A DNA stretch of 64,000 nucleotides. Origin: Brugia malayi (Eukaryota; Nematoda; Chromadorea; Rhabditida; Onchocercidae). The notes under the pieces are model-generated. The model saw nothing but the letters and a program-made list of their open reading frames with translations. It was not told where the DNA came from and did not search any database. Below, one piece after another: positions 1 to 12,549 of the stretch. The stretch is taken from positions 17,108,721 through 17,172,720 of the forward strand of contig NW_025062479.1 of NCBI RefSeq assembly GCF_000002995.4, written 5' to 3'. The first letter of the stretch is position 1. Each line of letters begins with the position of its first letter. A program made the translations under genes and the position numbers.

Positions 1-3000
1 AAACAATAATTATTCTAAATTTCTTACACTAATCCCATGAACCTTCACAATATCAGATGGAAATCTAACAACCACAAAACGGACAACAACAATACCGCAT
101 CATACCATTAGGATATCATTTAAAAAAATACTACTTCCAAATTTAGGAAGATTTCTGATACAAACTCACCATTCCACTCAGAGCAATATAAACATTCACT
201 GTAAACAGCCAAGTGAGACTGGAGTAATTTTCCTGCAAGGAAATGTAGAATCGTTGTTTTACCTGCTGATTTGTTACCCACTATAAGAATATTTTCTGAT
301 GAAAAAAAAGTAGGCTTCTCCAAATGATAAGTAATATATGAGCAACATTTCTCAATAAATGCAATTTGGAATCTGAAAAATTTTAATATTAATACCAACT
401 GAGTTGAGCAGTAGCCTTTACAATCAAATTTATATTTCAATATTTTAAAATGTTCAGGTCACACTCGACTACTCTACCTATTTTACAGCCTCTCCACATA
501 TAATGGTTACTCTCTCTTACCCCTCTTGCACATTCAGAATATCTTCACGAATAAAACATACGAAAATTCAACTGCTTCATTCCCCCATTCTCCAAAGTTT
601 ACAGTTGCCTGATGAATATCCTCATTCCCATTTCTTCTCAGCATCTGCACGAAACTAGCTTTCACTGAATCAGTATTCTGAAAGAATAAAGAGGTTTCTA
701 TTGTCGGATCAAGCTGCTCAACAAAAATTTCCGGCAAGCACTGTTAGCCCCTGCAACTCTTTCAAAAATCTATATCTCATGTGAAGATATAAATTTTACA
801 TTAAAATTTCTAATTAAATTACCGTTAGCTATTTTCAAAACATATTTCTCGAAAATTTCCACATATATTATTAAATACGTCATTTACCGGATATTCAAGC
901 AGAGGAAACATGTCGTTAGTAAAGACAAAACATTTCTGAGACCCTTCGTCATTTTTGTCATTAAAATGAGGTTTAATTCGACACTGAATACGAACTTTAC
1001 CTGGAAAACATTTCAGCTTTATTTCGTGGCATTTCAATTATTAACGGGAAAAGACGACATATAGAAAGACAAACAAGTCTTCCGCAAATGCTAACATAAA
1101 CTCTTCATTTAAATTATTAAAGCAGCCAAAAAAGACAAGAAAATTTTTATAACGTGTGAAACACAATGCACTTCAATAAAATGAAGAGCACTAAACATAT
1201 AGAGACATATCTCATGATTTGGTTCAAACTTACGAGTTAAATTTACTTCCACTATGAGTCCGTCATCTGGAACAATGATTGGATAATGTCGACAAGTCTT
1301 CCACAAATGGTTTCGTAAACACTCATTGAAATTCTCAGATAACTTGTCCTAAATCGTACAACAGAATTTACAGTTGAATTCAAATTAAGAGACGCGAATA
1401 TGTAATAATGAATTATACTAACTTCTGAAAGTACTTCGAGGATTTCAAGCTGATAAATGTTATTTCTGGGTAAAGGAGATACTTTAATCCATTCATATTC
1501 ACCATTCATAACTTGATGTAGTTTGGGTGAAAAAGCGCAGTGATAAGCATCATATCGCTGAAAAAAGAAAATTTATCAGAAATGAATATGTAATAAAGCT
1601 GCTTCATAAAGAAATTGTTCATTATTAATTAATACAAAATCCTAACTACGAAATCATCTAATTAATTCTCTAACTGAATTTTATACAGAAAATGAACAGT
1701 TAGTTAAGCTTTTGAAGCAAAAGCAAACAATTAAAGTGCCTTATTTACAAGGTACAAAGTTGTAACGCTACTTCTAAGATTATTCAGATTTATTTACATC
1801 GAGATGGAACTAATGAAAAGCACTACAAGGCACTAGAAAGGCACATCCTCAAAGTACCTTCAAACAATCTCTTAATGTAGCAAAACGGGAACATGACATC
1901 GGTAGTTCAATAAGTAAAGCATGCGCGGTTCGACCGGTTTCATCATTATGAACAGTTGATAATGTGACGTTTTCTGAGTTACTCTGATCTAAAATTGACA
2001 AAAAAACTTCCCAGCAGATAGAAAAATCAATCTGTTACCAGTTTTTTTACTATTTTCAAGAAGCAAAACTTTCCCATTCCACCACATTTCTTGTAACGTA
2101 TATTATGATTTCCATAAATAATATATGGAATTGTTAAAAATACAAAGAAACATACTGAAATTGAGTTTAAAAACGGCAAGTATGTCCAGATCTTTCAAGG
2201 TAACATCATTAATCAGTATTTTAGGCAGTACCCGAACTGCAGTTCTGTCAAGAACATTACCACAGTAATCTTGAATCTTCAGCATAAATGGCTCCGGCGA
2301 GAAATTTGAGAATAGATCCTTTATTTTACATGCGAATGATAATGGAGGTATTCTCAAAATGTCTCTTGAACTGTCCTTGAGACTACTACGATTTGAGTAG
2401 AAGGGTTTCACATGGACCTCCGTAAATTCACATAGACAAGCATTCTGCACCATGGATGAAAATATTTTGATTCGAGCTGAAATCTGTTCCAGTTTATTTA
2501 CTTTCATTCATTTGCTTGTTAAATCATAAATAAACGACAGAGCGTTAATGAAATGAGAGGTGGACGAGTTTTCCAGTGTTCAAAAGAGATGCTATTTATA
2601 AACTGAAAACGAGAGAAGTGGAAGTCAACATAAAGCAAATATGCAGCAATTTAGCAAGAAGTTAGAAATAAACAATTCTCTAAACACTTCTAAGCTTGCT
2701 ACCATCAAAATTCCAGGCAAATGTTTTTAGCACAAAATTAAAATTTTATCAGTAGCGAACAAATCGTGATTTAATCATGTTACAGCAACGCAATATGCTT
2801 TTGACCTTTATATTTATACTCTGGTTCAGCAAATTTATTGATTAAAAAGTGATATGAAATACGTAATGAAATCAATTCAAAAAGCAAAAGAGAATGAAAA
2901 AAAAAAAAGCTTTTAGCTTACCAACAGTGAAATAAATGTAAAGATTTTGAGCAATCCAAACTGGATATGTTTGGCCAACAGTAATTAATTGAATTTGTTC

Positions 3001-4244
3001 CAGAAGCAATTCTTCAATTCGTTGCGATGAATTTTGCTAAAAAAACCGCTTCATCTAATTATAAAAAATTCTGAAGTACTTCATAGAAATAGTTGGAATC
3101 ACAATGTTTAGTTATCTAAAATAATCAGCAAAATTATGCCTCTATCTCCAAAGTTTCAGCACTTGAGGTGCGGAGCTAGCATTTGCCTCCTAAAAACCTC
3201 CTTAACTTTTTATTCCTGCTACATTTGCAATTTCTAAATACCATGATATGCGCATTAAATTCATGTGAAATGGAACAGTAAGAAATTCATGTGAACAGTA
3301 AGAAATGAACTATACCAGTGTGCTACGAATCAAATTTTAGAAGTACTAAAATATGGAGAAGTTGAGCAAAGATAGTGGTCATAGTTAAAAGAATTATTTT
3401 AATGATTTTTTTCTCATATTTCCTAAATATGTAAAAACATTCCTTGTATCTCTTAATTTTATTAGGATAAAACATACGACAATATTCCAGTCTTCCTCGG
3501 AAGTCAGCTCTACCTCAAACGAACTGCATATAGGTGCTGTTTTTACCTTCTGAACAATTACCTAAAAATGAATTTGATACATAAATCAAGTTCCCACCAA
3601 AAAATAACCTCGGTTCACTTAAGTGTTTCGTAAATATTATTTGAAATTAAGTGCAAGGAATCAGCGTTACCTTTTCATTTTCACGAAGGCCAAACAAATC
3701 TGCGAATATTTTGTTAATAAGCAATATTTTCGGTGTATAACAACAGTGGTCATTTGGAGCAAAAACTTGAATTATACCACAGTCTGTTGAATTTTCACAT
3801 CTAATAATGGTGTATGCACCAGGCGTTACCGCATTAGCCTGAACTGCAATTAATATAGACAAAATATCTTCCAGGCCAGCCACAGAAAACATACAACGGA
3901 CTTATTATCGCCACTGATTATTCCAAGCGTTCAAAATGAGCAAACCAAATAATAAATTGTGTCTTAGATTTTATGAACTGTTTTCACATTTCCGATACTT
4001 TTCCGAAAGATACAGAAAATATGAAAAATCAAAAATAATGGGAAATCTCTTGATTTATTCACCAAATTATTATTTAAAATTCTTAGCACTAAATTACAAA
4101 AATTTGTAATTAGTAATTTGTCAGTGATCTTTCTCAGTAATCAGTTACCTGTATGCTATTCTTTAGTGCTACGTCACTGTACTGCAGTTGAATATATCCA
4201 AAACAGTTTTTTCTCTGATGGTACTTCAATGTAGCACTGTACAT
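1..4244 (-). CDS. prx-1: Peroxisome biogenesis factor 1 (PEX1), AAA-ATPase, 3' part outside window
   Basis: PEX1 and PEX6 form the AAA-ATPase that pulls the PEX5 import receptor out of the peroxisomal membrane. Eleven exons are placed on the minus strand: 4149-4244 (uncertain), 3671-3838, 3478-3561, 2922-3036, 2156-2476, 1858-1988, 1423-1557, 1234-1348, 888-1000, 562-740, 170-372. From exon 2 on, phases join exactly. The N-terminal double-psi-barrel domain aligns closely with human PEX1: INKIFADLFGL, then EVELTSEEDWNI, then a segment ending in PVWIAQNLYIYF. The last exon carries the D1 Walker A motif GNKSAGKTT (255-278). About 550 residues lie in the window; the rest of D1 and all of D2 run off the left edge. 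Exon 1 shows a one-base frame break at the A run 4200-4204 (see findings). Identification is by remembered homology and is strong. Confidence 0.87.
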
Positions 4245-4837
4245 CCCCACCTTACAGTTCACCTGAAATCGACGTGCCGTGGCCTGAAATTAGCATCACA
4301 TCTACACTTACACGACTACCTGCACTCAACGTGAATGGATTAATAAAGTGATGAGAAGAGTGTGTATCCATCGTGGAGAACACAGATATGCTGTGTGTTG
4401 CGAAATCGACGTCTGTGACGTAGTTGGGCGTAGAGTGTGGTGCGCAGATTTACACGTGGCTTCGAGGCTGGGCAGTGGTGGGTGGAGGGGAGTGCTGCTT
4501 TAAGTGATGGTTATGTGTGCTTTGTTTGCCTTGTTTAACTTAAGTTCTGTCCTTCCGGTGAAGTAAGTTATCTGTCAGGTTGGGACAAGCCTGCATCAAG
4601 CATTTGCTATTACATCTTCCAGGTTACGGAAAATGAAACTGTCTATAGTTGATAAGTAAATTCTGAAATGAAAAGTGAATTAAATTTAAGGCCGTTTATT
4701 TGATTACTACATTTCATCCTTCAATTATCTCTTAAATGTGTTGTAATATTAATATTTGTTAATACTATGCATATTAAGTATTTCATTTTCTCATGTTATT
4801 TCTATATGTTTGGCAATATTTGGGCAAAATTACAGAT
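4245..4837. promoter_or_regulatory. Shared 5' region between PEX1 (minus) and STT3 (plus)
   Basis: The two genes diverge from this 593-bp gap. It is clearly GC-richer than its surroundings around 4260-4560 and holds CRE-like cores: TGACGTA near 4416 and GACGTC just before it. Trans-splice-type acceptors lie close to both starts: TTTCAG with the exon beginning at 4262 for PEX1 (a second one near 4283), and TTACAG ending at 4835, two bases before the STT3 ATG. A bidirectional promoter is inferred from layout, not shown. Confidence 0.5.
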
Positions 4838-7800
4838 ATGTCGGTGAACGTTGCCAGGCTGCTGAGGTTGACACACGACAAACAGGAAACTTTTCTTAAG
4901 ATTTTGATTCTAGCATTGGCAGCTGTGGTCGCCTTTTCAAGGTTGGTTTTCAAGGTTGAAAGAATTTTTTCTACATAATAGCTGTTTCTGGAGAAGTATT
5001 ATCTGCTGCAGTTTAGTCGAGGGCATTCCATTTTACACATTAAATTTATATCACCTTACTTGTTGTCATTTCATGAACTTCAATATTTGAATATTCGTGT
5101 TTTACACTTAAATTTTTTTCTGTTTTTTCCAGCCGACTTTTTGCTGTGATCAGATTCGAATCGGTCATTCATGAAGTAAGTTGTCCGTCTCACCATTTTA
5201 CCTTAAAAGCATTTCAAACTTTGCATGCAGGGAGACTTGCAAGGGAAAATGTATACCGGTATACCTAGTTTCTTAAATTTATAATAATATCAAGTGTTCG
5301 ATATTACAGTTTGACCCTTATTTCAATTATCGAACTACTCGATATCTTACTGATGAAGGATACTATAATTTCCATAACTGGTTTGACGATCGAGCATGGT
5401 ATCCGTTGGGGAGGATCATTGGTGGTACAATATATCCTGGTTCGTCTTTATTTTATTTCTCTAACTGCATTTTCTACTCTATTATATTCTTCCGGGCCTC
5501 GAAAAATATGATTTTAGAACGTTGTTTGATTTTTAGGTCCTGGAAAATTTAGTTTATTCGGGAATTTGAAAATAAGAGTTTTCAGTGATTTTGTAAAATT
5601 TTTCTAACAAAACATTTGTTTAGGTTTAATGTTAACAAGTGCTTTAATTCATCGCATACTTCACTTCGTTCACTTCACATTACATGTGCGAGAAATTTGT
5701 GTATTTCTTGCTCCACTTTTTAGTTCATTCACAGTTTTAATAACATATGCGTTAACGAAAGAATTAAAGGTTTGTTTACGTTTGTATTTTGAAAATTATT
5801 TTTTGCAATATATGGCAAAAGATTTTTATCATAGTAACGATTTTGATTAGTCTCATATGTGAAAAAATTAGTTTTAGTTTGCATAACGAATTAGTATGCA
5901 ATGAAGATTTTTATTTCTGTTTCTTTTCGATGTCAGATTTTGTTGTGTGAAATAGTATATAACTGAACTTGATATCTGCAAGGTGATCAAAAGAACGTTT
6001 GTTACACTGAATCTTGATAGGTCTGTTGGCGTGGTCGGTAGGTTACGTTATGTGTGAAGACAACCATATTACAACACATTTTTTTTTAAATTCAAAGTGT
6101 TTCAACATTTGATACATTAACTTCTGATCGTCGACTGCCCATGAGCTTGAAGATTATTGATGTTAATGAAACCTCTAAGGCTTTTGGGTTTAAATATATT
6201 ATATTTATAATTAGGTGAAAGAAAGTGATATTATTATGGGATTCAAAAAGAACAGTGGCAAGTAAGTGTGAGCTTCCATGAATTCATATGATGTTATGTT
6301 GTTTAGTGCAGTAATATGATTTTAATGACTTTTATGATTCAGTCAACTTTCTCTGTTACTGTTTTTCTTTAATCATGGATTTGAATCGGACCATGGGTAA
6401 TCATATTTAAACTGAGTAATGCAATTTTGATGCAGTTTTAATTTAGCTTGAGTTATTGTTAGAGGGGTTCTGTTACAGGATGACGCGGCTGGACTTGTAG
6501 CTGCTTCCATGATTGCTATTGTGCCAGGTTACATATCACGTTCTGTTGCTGGTTCATATGATAACGAAGGGATCGCTATATTTTGTATGTTGTTCACCTA
6601 TTACTTGTGGATCAAGGTTTGTTTTCATACCCATTAATGATGGATTTTGCTTTTGTTAGATATATTTATTAGTGGTATTCCTGTTTGTTAAACACAGTTG
6701 GATACCTCTGTTATTTTTAAGCTCTCTTCCCTTACTTTCACGGAAGTATCAGGAGATAGCATCAGTGAATTTTACGGAATTTCTGGTATACAGTATAAAG
6801 TATTCAGGCAGTAAAAAGTGGTAATGTGTGTTGGTCAGTTTTATGTTCACTTGGTTATTTCTACATGGTTTCTTCATGGGGTGGTTACGTGTTCTTGATC
6901 AATCTCATTCCATTGCATGTTTTGATACTTATTTGCACTGGCCGATTCTCCAACAAAATATATATCGCTTATTCGACTGTTAGTTTTTTCGGGTTTCGCG
7001 TAATAAAACAGAATAAACAGAGATGAAAAAACGTTACTTATTATAAAGCTCAAAGACATGAAGAGGCATTTAAGTGTTTCTGCTGATGAATTGTTTTATT
7101 GTTTGTATCAACTTTGGTTGATGTCCCGCTTAAGTACCAGTGACATTTGAAAGTTTTTGTTCTCTAAATGATACTTTCTAGATTGGGTGTTTATATAACT
7201 GTTTGAATATGTTCATTATTTAAGAGAATAAAAATTTTAGTTCTATGTTATTGGAACTATACTTTCAATGCAAATTCCCTTTGTCGGATTTCAACCTGTG
7301 CAAACTTCAGAGCATATGATGGTATGTTGGAATGTGAAGTAAAATTTCAAAGTTTATGTATTCATTATTTTTTTGATTTATCAGAACTGTCATTGTAGAA
7401 AATCCAGCCTAATCTGCTTTTTCCTTGACTTTTTGTACTTCTTTAAGTTTTGCTTTTTGAATATTTTATTTTTCGTTTTGGACAATAAAATTTTCTAATA
7501 CCTAAGAATGTAATTGTTACGTGATATTATTGGGTGGAATCTAACTACTAATAAGGCAGTAGTTGTATAACTAATGCCAAGCTTATTTTTTGTCTTTAGC
7601 ACTTCATTAATTTATTTCATACTGCTCCTTCATATGCACTTTTAGTTCTGTTAAATTTTTGATTTTTACTTGCTTTTAGGCCTTTGGCGTTTTTGGATTA
7701 TGTCAGATTATTGCTTTTGCTAACTGGCTGCGGATACGAATGTCGGAAGAGAATTTTCAGTTCCTTTTTCGATCAACTGTTCTATTTGCCGCATGTGCTG

Positions 7801-10800
7801 TTGCGATGAGTGTCATCGTCGCATCTTATTTAGGAAGTAATTTTTAGAGAGAGATTTTTGTTGAGACGATAGTTTTGTATGATAGTTATTTGGATCACTA
7901 TCCATTGATTTCATTGCAAGTAAGCTTTGTGACACTCATGTTTTTGTAGTCTGCGCTTTGAACGTCTCTATATTATCAGAAATGAATTCATGTATATTAT
8001 TCCGCAAATAACATAACTTATTTAGGATTTTTGCTTTTGCTTCCCTTATTTGATATCCTTCAGATTTTTTGACTTTTTACCTCCTCTCTATTATTCGTAT
8101 ATTGTATCACTTTGCTGACCTAACAACAGGGAATGTATAGTCTCTGGAAAAAATAATTGACATTTTCTCATGCAGTTTCATCCATCTTTTAATTAATGTT
8201 TTCGTATTTAAGAAATGTGAAAATCGTTTTTTAGAAATCGCTCCTTGGACTGGGCGATTTTATTCATTATTGGATCCATCGTATGCTAAAAACAATATTC
8301 CCATCATTGCATCTGTATCTGAACATCAGCCAACGGCATGGAGCTCTTTCTATTTTGACTTGCAAATACTGGTATTTACTTTTCCAGGTACTTAATTTCT
8401 TTGTTACAATGCCTCATTTATTATGTTAGCAGCTTTTTGTCGTCGATTCCTTCCAAATAGTTGATAGTGATCGAAATCTAAAAAAATTTTAGAACTGAAC
8501 AATATCAATTCTTTTTTACCAATAGTTCCGTTTTCAGTTGGATTGTATGTCTGCTTCAAAGAGCTCAATGATCATAACATTTTCATAATACTTTATGCTC
8601 TTACAAGCATTTATTTCGCGGTACGTCTTTGTTTCCTAATAATTTTAAGAAAATTTAGCGTTGTTAATTCAACCTTCAATGCTTGTTTAGTTTTAATAAT
8701 TGTTTTTTTTCTAAATTCACTTATTCAATCAGATTGAAATGAATTGATCGCATCTTGACATTGCTACTAGGAGGATCTTGTTTTTACGAGCATTATCAAT
8801 AATGAATTCCAAATAAATAATTACTTTCAAGTAGAAATAATATTTCATAGGGTGTCATGGTTCGTTTGATGTTAGTACTGGCTCCAGTAATGTGCATATT
8901 AGGTGGTATTGCACTCTCGTCCATATTAATTACGTTTATGAAGAATCTGGATTCGACATCTACGCATGCCAGGCATGATAAAAAAGAAAAAGAGAGAAAT
9001 TATCCATATAAAAATGAGGTAATTTATCTTTTGAGTCATGGTGTGACCTAATGTGGCGCACACAGTGGAATTGATTCAAAAGTCGGAAATAGTGATTTGG
9101 AATGAAACTTTACGAGGCTATAGATCATTAAGCGAATGCGTCAAGTACATTACTGATTAAAATTTATCGTATCATGATGATGAATTGCTTGTTTTAAACT
9201 ACTTTATGCAATCTCATTCCTTCCCTATTCTTTTTCTCTTTTTTTTTTTTTTTTTTTTTTCTGACAACTAGGTTACTTTTTTAACTTTAAGGTTGCACAA
9301 GCAGTGATTGCAATTGTGGCAGTATTTTTCTTTTCCTATGTTTACCACTGCACTTGGGCAACATCTGAAGCTTATAGCAGTCCTTCAATCGTTCTTTCTG
9401 CACATGGTGGTGATGGATCAACAATTATTTTCGATGATTTCAGAGAGGCCTATTACTGGCTACGCAAGAATACTCATGCAGTCAGTGGATAGTATTTTTA
9501 TGGAAATATAATCAAAAGTTGAGTACCGAAGCCAACAATTTTCACTAAAAACTTTTCGAAGTCACGAAATTTTCAGGAGGCAAAAATCATGTCTTGGTGG
9601 GATTATGGATATCAAATAACAGCAATGGCAAATCGAACAGTTATCGTTGACAACAATACTTGGAATAATACACATATATCACGTGTTGGGCAGGTGCCTT
9701 TTTGTAAACAAAAGTGTTTCGGATTTCTTTGAGTTTCTGCTAAGGATACACAATAATTGGCACTATTCATTTCTGTAGCTGGCAATTACAATCATCGTCT
9801 GCTACATTCAGATAAATTCCTTAACTCCTCCAAATTTTTCTTTCATTTAAGAGTCTTTTAGGCTATGTCTTCGAAAGAAGAAGATGCATATGAAATTATG
9901 CGTGAACTGGACGTTGATTATGTCCTGGTCATTTTTGGTGGAGTAATCGGATATTCTTCTGACGGTGATTTTTTCCGAATACTTGCAATGAGACCCACTA
10001 CTTCAACTTTCCATATTTAATTTAGAGGCTTTACGGCAACATAAAAGGTAATGAATTTAGTAGGACTTCTTGCTGATTAAATTGGAGTTAAAAAAAAATC
10101 TGCAGAATCTGCAGTTAAAATAGTTGAATACCTTCCATGTTAGTTAATAAGTCATAGGAAGAATTTGACAATTGGAATGAGCCACTTACTCATGTGATTT
10201 TATGTAAGCAATTTCTTCTTTCCAGATATTAACAAATTTTTATGGATGGTAAGGATTGGTGGGTCGACACCGGAGGGTACTCACATCAAGGAGATGGATT
10301 ACTTTTCAAAATCGGGTGAATTCCGTGTGGATCGCGAGGGCTCGCCGACGATGCTTAATTGTTTGATGTATAAACTGTGCTATTATCGGTTTGGTGGACT
10401 CTATACGCAGCATGTAAGCTTATTTCTTGGGAAGTATTGTTTTCTTTTTTTTTTTTTTTTTGCTGATTTTGAGCTCGAGATTTATGTTTAGGACATGAAA
10501 CTAAGACTGGGTTAAAGAAATAGCGTATGGCTCCTTTGAAAATTTTAAAAACTGAATCGCTTTAATAGATATTTTCAGGGTCAAGTCACCGGTTTTGATA
10601 GGGTAAGACATGCTGAGATCGGTAACAAGGACTTTGAACTTGATTTCTTGGAAGAAGCTTATACCACAGAACATTGGATCGTAAGGATTTATAAAGTAAG
10701 ATACGTTTCTCATTAAAATTATCGGGATTAATTCACACTATATGTCAAGCCAGACGGCACTTAACATCCAATTATGTGACCGATTTATGCACTTCCTTTT

Positions 10801-10971
10801 TTGAAGTTTTTGATATCGTATATCAAATCTATTTCTTTAGCTTAAATAAACATCGTGACCTATGTTTACTGCTTATTTGGTATAACTAGCAAATAACCTA
10901 CTCGACAGAATTGACTGAAACTTGACATTGATTTGCAGGTGAAACCGTTGGATAATCGAGGGCATAAATAG
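4838..10971 (+). CDS. stt-3: STT3, catalytic subunit of oligosaccharyltransferase
   Basis: STT3 transfers the preassembled glycan from dolichol pyrophosphate to Asn in N-X-S/T sequons in the ER lumen. Seventeen exons: 4838-4941, 5133-5175, 5310-5439, 5624-5769, 6479-6616, 6808-6978, 7241-7321, 7680-7836, 8235-8387, 8538-8620, 8851-9018, 9292-9480, 9577-9693, 9862-9964, 10226-10413, 10579-10695, 10939-10971. They total 2121 nt, or 706 aa, against 705 for human STT3A, and phases agree throughout. Diagnostic parts: the first luminal loop with [10 protein letters not shown], many membrane segments, the [10 protein letters not shown] loop, and the sequon-binding WWDYG motif (9595-9609) followed by [15 protein letters not shown]. 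The C-terminus [10 protein letters not shown] is STT3A-like, without the STT3B extension. The start sits 2 bases after a TTACAG acceptor, as expected for a spliced-leader mRNA. Confidence 0.97.
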
Positions 10972-11102
10972 AAGTTCTTGCAATGGATTTTTGCGCTCCA
11001 TGCAGATGGGTGATTTATTGTTAGAGCAATTTAATGTTTTATTAACTTAAAATGTCTTGTTACGTTATTGTTGGTTTTGTGATAGAATTTTGTTTTTCAA
11101 CA

Positions 11103-11108
11103 AATAAA
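11103..11108 (+). other. Poly(A) signal AATAAA for STT3
   Basis: A canonical AATAAA lies 132 bases past the STT3 stop codon, so the 3' UTR is probably about 150 nt. Further T-rich and AATAAA-like sequence follows near 11147. Confidence 0.6.
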
Positions 11109-12549
11109 GAGGGTTTATGATAATTTCAGTTACCACTTTCTCGTGTAATAAATTAACGTATTGTTCATGATTGCCGAACTTTACTAAATCTTCATATTTA
11201 GGAATGCATGTATTCAAAACATTTTGCGGCAACATTTCGACAAAGGTCGATGGGTAATGCTAAAATAGCATTATTTTATTTTTGGTATAGAAATGAGCTG
11301 TTCTATCATAACACTTTTGCATCCTAGTAAATTATAAATGTTGCAATACGAGTTCTTGTTCAATAGAGATTGGTACATTTCGGTTTGGGTTCACGTGGGT
11401 TTTGATAAGCGGAAGTTCCAGCTTCAACCAAAATCAATTATTTCCGTTGGATAACTCATCATTAAGAATGTAGCTTATTTTCGGGACTTAAGCTTATAAA
11501 GATAAGCAAAACGCGCGCACATCAGGAAAACATGAAGATACCTTCTAGCAACAGTGAATATGTTTTGCAGAAGTGAGTAAACATCTCTGAAATATCTTGA
11601 AATGAATTTACAGTCTCGAGATAGGTCGAAACATGGGAAATTATGTACATATTGTCGGTCTGAACATCTATTCGTTAATACTGGGATAGACTAATACGAC
11701 GGAAAAAAATCGTTACGTCGTATAAGTGGTACAATTATGCCTTTAGGGAGCAACTATTTCAATCTATTTTTGTAAATTGATTAAATGAGATGAAGAGATT
11801 TCAAGATCGAAACCTGCTAATACTGAACCTATTTGGATTTATGGAGCTATAGTACAAACCTATAATCGCTTTTCAATGAAGGTTTCAATGAATGTGAAGG
11901 TGTGAAAGCACTATCTTTCATTACACTGAAACCACTTTAAATATTTGGTTGTTTCTCTGAAAGCATTTAATCACACAGTCACTTCCAAAAGGCTTGATTT
12001 GCTTTATTGTCTTTCGAAAAATTGCCAGCTGGCCTAGGAAAAAAAATGAGAACTCTGTTTAACAGAATCATAACTAACAACACATATGTCTAGTCAATAT
12101 AAGTTAGAAAGTTTTTAAAAAATTGCGGTGTCCTAAAAATACCTGTCAGGACCAGGTCGGGCTACTATGAACAAGTAATATTCATACGACAGTTCCTTTT
12201 ACATGTATAAATAATACATAGACTGTTGTGTATACTATGTTTCTATTTGTTTTAGAAACACGGGCACCACTATGTTTCTGTATTTAGCTCCAATAGGTTA
12301 CTGATCAATGCAGTTATCGCTAATAATTATCACTACCGAAATCATACCTAATTTTCACAACTTATGGAATTATCTACAAAGTCTCCTGAAGATAGAATAA
12401 TAAAGATATTCCGGCCGGTGGAACTTATAAGTGAATCATAAAATCATGTGCTGACGACAGTAAAGATCACTGACATGTGTTAGAATACCACGACGATTGT
12501 GGAAGTCATCGTCAACACGAAAAGTTTTAGAAAATTGTCCATTTTGACA
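11109..12549. other. Intergenic DNA between convergent STT3 and CHIP
   Basis: I see no coding exon here on either strand. It should hold the 3' ends of both genes. The minus-strand hexamer AATAAA (plus-strand TTTATT at 12003-12008) lies about 540 bases after the CHIP stop and is a candidate poly(A) signal. Confidence 0.4.

Noticed and set aside
1..120. Next PEX1 exon at the left edge
   Set aside because: An open frame (FPSDIVKVHGISV...) exists, but the phase does not fit the exon ending at 170 and it stops soon.
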